Shown: one piece after another, positions 61,704 through 64,000 of the stretch | How positions within the stretch are numbered: the first letter of the stretch is position 1 | How the letters are laid out: the number at the start of each line of letters is the position of its first letter | NCBI GenBank assembly: GCA_003569245.1 | Contig: BGOM01000015.1 | Location: 124,001-188,000, forward strand | DNA length: 64,000 nucleotides | DNA from: Opitutia bacterium | GTDB taxonomy: Bacteria > Verrucomicrobiota > Verrucomicrobiia > Opitutales > UBA953 | Direction: 5' to 3' | Translations under genes and position numbers: made by a program | Notes under the pieces: model-generated | Database searches by the model: none | Seen by the model: the letters and a program-made list of their open reading frames with translations, nothing else | Told to the model about the DNA's origin: nothing

Positions 61704-61791
61704 GCGTGGAGTGTCCCCAGCTTTCGCGGGCGGTCAACGCCGGGATTCTCCCTCGCCAACGGGGGCAAACCGTCCTAGGTCTGGGCTTCGC

Positions 61792-62886
61792 ATGGACCAT
61801 TGGATCCTCTGGCCCGTCTTCGTCCTCCTCAACGGGTCGGCCGCCGCCATCTCCCTCGTCTCCGGCACCGTCGTCGCCCTTTCCCACGCGGAGCTGGAGG
61901 ACCTGCGCCGCCGGGACGCGAAAGCGGCGGTCTCGTTGGAACGTAGCCGCGGCGACCAAGGTAACACCCTGGCCGCCTTCGAGGTCCTGATCGCCGCCTT
62001 CGTCGGCATGAGCGCGCTCCTGGGCGGCATCCTCGTCGGCGGTCGCCTCCTGCCGGACGCCCTCGCGGGCGGGGCGCAGCTCGCGGTCGCCGCCCTCGCG
62101 ATCGTGGCCGTCTCGTTCTTCATGGCGTGGCTCACGGTCATGCTGCCCCGCAAGGTCGGCATCCATTTCCGCGTCGCCCTCGCCCCGCGGATCGCCCCCA
62201 CGCTGTCGCTCGTCCGCGGCGCGGCCTCGATCCTCCGGAGCTTCGGCAAGCTGCACGACTCGCTGGCGCCGCCCGCCGAGACCGGCGTCGACCAGGCCGA
62301 CGCCGACATCGGGAGCCTCGCCCGCGCCGCCGCCCGTGAGGGCAAGATCACGCAGGCCGAGAGCAACCTCGTCGCCAACGCCGTCCGCCTCGATGACATC
62401 CCGGTCTCCCAGGTCCTGACTCCCCGCCCGGTCGTCACCGCGCTGGACGCCGACCTCACGGTCGCCGACGTGCTCCGCCTCTACCCGAACGTCCCGCACG
62501 GCCGGCTGCCGGTCTGGGAGAAGAACCCCGACCGCATCGTCGGCCTCGTCCGCCGCCGCGACCTCCTCAAGGCCGCGGGCGAGGACCGCCACGCCACCAA
62601 GGTCCGCGAGCTCATGGGCAAGGCGCACATCGTGCCCGAGAACGCGAACCTCTCGGACGCCCTCCACGACCTCGTCCGGAACCACCAGCAGCTCGCGGTC
62701 GTGGTCGACGAGTTCGGCGCCTTCGCCGGGGTGATCACCCTCGAGGACATCTTCGAGTCCTTGCTCGGCGTCGAGATCTACGAGAAGGACGATCCGCACC
62801 CCGACATGCGCGAACTCGCCCGCCAGCGCGGTCATCGCCTCGGGCGCAAGGGCGCCGGCGACGCGCCGGCGAAGCCCGCCCCATGA
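61792..62886 (+). CDS. CNNM/CBS-domain membrane protein, short form
   Basis: 364 aa. The membrane part (1-130) resembles the CNNM (DUF21) fold, and the cytoplasmic part has two CBS domains starting after EGKITQAESNLVANAVRLDDIPVSQVLTPRP, then PNVPHGRLPVWEKNPDRIVGLVRRRDLL and HQQLAVVVDEFGAFAGVITLEDIFESLLG. The usual C-terminal CorC/HlyC transporter-associated domain is missing. It may move or sense magnesium or cobalt. Its stop overlaps the lgt ATG. Confidence 0.87.
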   Translation: MDHWILWPVFVLLNGSAAAISLVSGTVVALSHAELEDLRRRDAKAAVSLERSRGDQGNTLAAFEVLIAAFVGMSALLGGILVGGRLLPDALAGGAQLAVAALAIVAVSFFMAWLTVMLPRKVGIHFRVALAPRIAPTLSLVRGAASILRSFGKLHDSLAPPAETGVDQADADIGSLARAAAREGKITQAESNLVANAVRLDDIPVSQVLTPRPVVTALDADLTVADVLRLYPNVPHGRLPVWEKNPDRIVGLVRRRDLLKAAGEDRHATKVRELMGKAHIVPENANLSDALHDLVRNHQQLAVVVDEFGAFAGVITLEDIFESLLGVEIYEKDDPHPDMRELARQRGHRLGRKGAGDAPAKPAP

Positions 62887-63686
62887 TCGGGCGCGTGCTC
62901 GGCGCCTGGGTCCACGACCTCGACCCGGTCGCGATCCATTTCCCCGCGAGCTGGGGGTTGCGCGGCGTCCATTGGTACGGTCTCGCCTACGCGGCCGGCT
63001 TCCTCGCCGCGGCCTGGTTGCTCGGCCGGTGGCGCCGCCAAGGCCTGGCGCCCGCCCGCCAGGCCGCCGACGAATCGACCCTGGTCACGGCGGTGATGAT
63101 CGGGGTGCTCGCCGGTGGTCGTCTCGGCCACGTGCTCCTCTACGCGCGCGACGAGTTCGCCGCCGACCCGTTCATGGTCTTCCAGGTCTGGAAGGGCGGC
63201 ATGGCCAGCCACGGCGGTTTCCTCGGCGTGGTGCTGGCCGGCCTCTGGTACGCGCGTACCAGAGGCGTCCCGTTCCTCGCCGTCGGCGACCTGCTCTGCG
63301 CCCTCGCGCCCGCCGGCATCTTCTTCGGCCGGCTCGCCAATTTCGTGAACGCCGAGCTGGTCGGCCGGACGACCGACGTGCCGTGGGCGGTGATCTTCCC
63401 GCACGAGGGCCTGTCGCCGCGTCACCCGTCGCAGCTCTATGAAGCCTTCGGCGAAGGCCTGCTGCCGCTCGTCTGGGTGCTGGTACGTTACCCGCGCCGC
63501 CTCGCGCCGGGCCGGCTCGCCGGCGAATTCCTGCTCCTCTACGCCGTCGCGCGCATCGTGTGCGAGGCCTTCCGCGAAGCCGAGGACGGCCACATCCTCG
63601 GGCTGACCGCCGGCCAGTTCTGGACGTTGCCGCTGGCCGCGGCCGGACTCTGGCTGGTCTGGCGCGCCCGGCGGACGGCTGAATGA
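62883..63686 (+). CDS. lgt: Prolipoprotein diacylglyceryl transferase
   Basis: 267 aa inner-membrane enzyme that adds diacylglycerol to the lipobox Cys. Seven hydrophobic segments are expected; family motifs are present: VHWYGLAYAAGFLAAA, GGMASHGGFLGVVLA, the Lgt signature FFGRLANFVNAELVGRTTDVPWAV and LSPRHPSQLYEAFGEGLLP. It would process the NamZ-type lipoprotein seen earlier in the window. It is coupled to the CNNM gene by ATGA. Confidence 0.96.
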   Translation: MIGRVLGAWVHDLDPVAIHFPASWGLRGVHWYGLAYAAGFLAAAWLLGRWRRQGLAPARQAADESTLVTAVMIGVLAGGRLGHVLLYARDEFAADPFMVFQVWKGGMASHGGFLGVVLAGLWYARTRGVPFLAVGDLLCALAPAGIFFGRLANFVNAELVGRTTDVPWAVIFPHEGLSPRHPSQLYEAFGEGLLPLVWVLVRYPRRLAPGRLAGEFLLLYAVARIVCEAFREAEDGHILGLTAGQFWTLPLAAAGLWLVWRARRTAE

Positions 63687-63728
63687 TGTTGCCCGTGCGC
63701 GGGGACGGTGGGAGAAGCCAGCCGCGCC

Positions 63729-64000
63729 ATGACGACCGTCCCGCTCCTTGACCTCGGCCCGCAGAACCGCGCCCTCGAAGCGCAGTTCGAAGCCGCCTTC
63801 CGCGACGTCCTCCGCTCGAACCAGTTCATCATGGGCCCGCGCCTCGAGGCCTTCGAGAAGGACTGCGCCGCCTTCCTCGGCGTGAAGCACGCGCTCGGCG
63901 TCTCCTCCGGCACCGACGCCTTGCTGCTCGCGCTGATGGCCCTGGATATCGGGGAGGGCGACGAGGTCCTGCTCCCGGCCTTCACCTTCTTCGCCACCGC
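63729..64000 (+). CDS. DegT/DnrJ/EryC1-family sugar aminotransferase, 5' part
   Basis: The first 90 residues are visible; the gene runs off the window. [79 protein letters not shown] is the classic start of the PLP aminotransferase that makes amino sugars (VIOA/ArnB/WecE type). The Schiff-base Lys lies outside. It suggests that the next region holds surface-sugar genes, in keeping with the CapD-like dehydratase at 16-18 kb. Confidence 0.93.
   Translation, partial: [90 protein letters not shown]

Overview
This 64 kb window is a compact, very GC-rich bacterial chromosome segment with about 67 protein genes, three tRNA-Gly genes, and no mobile elements, CRISPR arrays or rRNA genes. The gene set suggests a Gram-negative member of the PVC group, most likely Verrucomicrobiota of the Opitutae/Opitutaceae kind. 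The clues are a long (637 aa) PurF, a DUF5069 protein, a GH81 glucanase, a NamZ-type cell-wall hydrolase, a fused AroA-Cmk enzyme and three tandem membrane-anchored proteins with a Gly-rich stalk and a PA14-like end. The taxonomic call is inference; no rRNA is present to settle it.

Layout. 1-2.7 kb: the 3' end of mnmG, a perfect parS-type palindrome, a PhoB/PhoR-like two-component pair, a bidirectional terminator and tRNA-Gly(GCC). 2.7-6.8 kb: a translationally coupled minus-strand operon of cytochrome c assembly protein, HemA, a sigma-54 response regulator and a PstS-like protein. 6.8-11 kb: DUF5069, thioredoxin-like, LMW phosphatase, RelE-like, pssA and dnaN. 11-16.3 kb: minus-strand tyrA, aroA-cmk fusion and plsC, then an anchored coiled-coil protein with an FGE-like end. 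16.3-27.9 kb: a CapD-like nucleotide-sugar dehydratase, purE-purK, a membrane protein, prmA-purN, namZ, purF, a cryptic kinase-like protein, a Nudix hydrolase and an aldo/keto reductase. 28-33.2 kb: GH81, Fpg/Nei, rsmD, rsmE and pdxH. 33.3-39.9 kb: the whole F1Fo ATP synthase operon, atpBEFHAGDC. 40-44 kb: a five-gene deoxysugar/sugar-acid oxidation operon. 44-48.2 kb: the three tandem paralogs. 48.3-57 kb: tdh-kbl, slyX, SRAP, cupin, ROK kinase, glycosyltransferase, a papain-like unknown, zinc ribbon, site-2 protease, RodZ-like (apparently frameshifted), HNH nuclease and tRNA-Gly(UCC) and (CCC). 57-64 kb: DUF421, M24 peptidase, a small DUF2103-like protein, pabB-pabC, a membrane protein, a CNNM/CBS protein, lgt and a truncated DegT aminotransferase.

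How it fits together. Purine (purE, K, N, F), folate (pabB, pabC), aromatic amino acid (aroA, tyrA), heme and phospholipid genes are scattered singly or in pairs rather than in large operons. Packing is tight: many genes overlap by ATGA, and four convergent pairs abut exactly at a shared TGATCA. The parS site beside mnmG, with dnaN about 9.5 kb away, suggests the segment lies near the replication origin, although no dnaA, parAB or DnaA-box cluster is seen here.

The best candidates for something undescribed are the three tandem PA14-like paralogs, of which two share 249 identical bases; the kinase-like protein beside purF; and the sugar operon, which lacks the dehydratase of the known fucose route.
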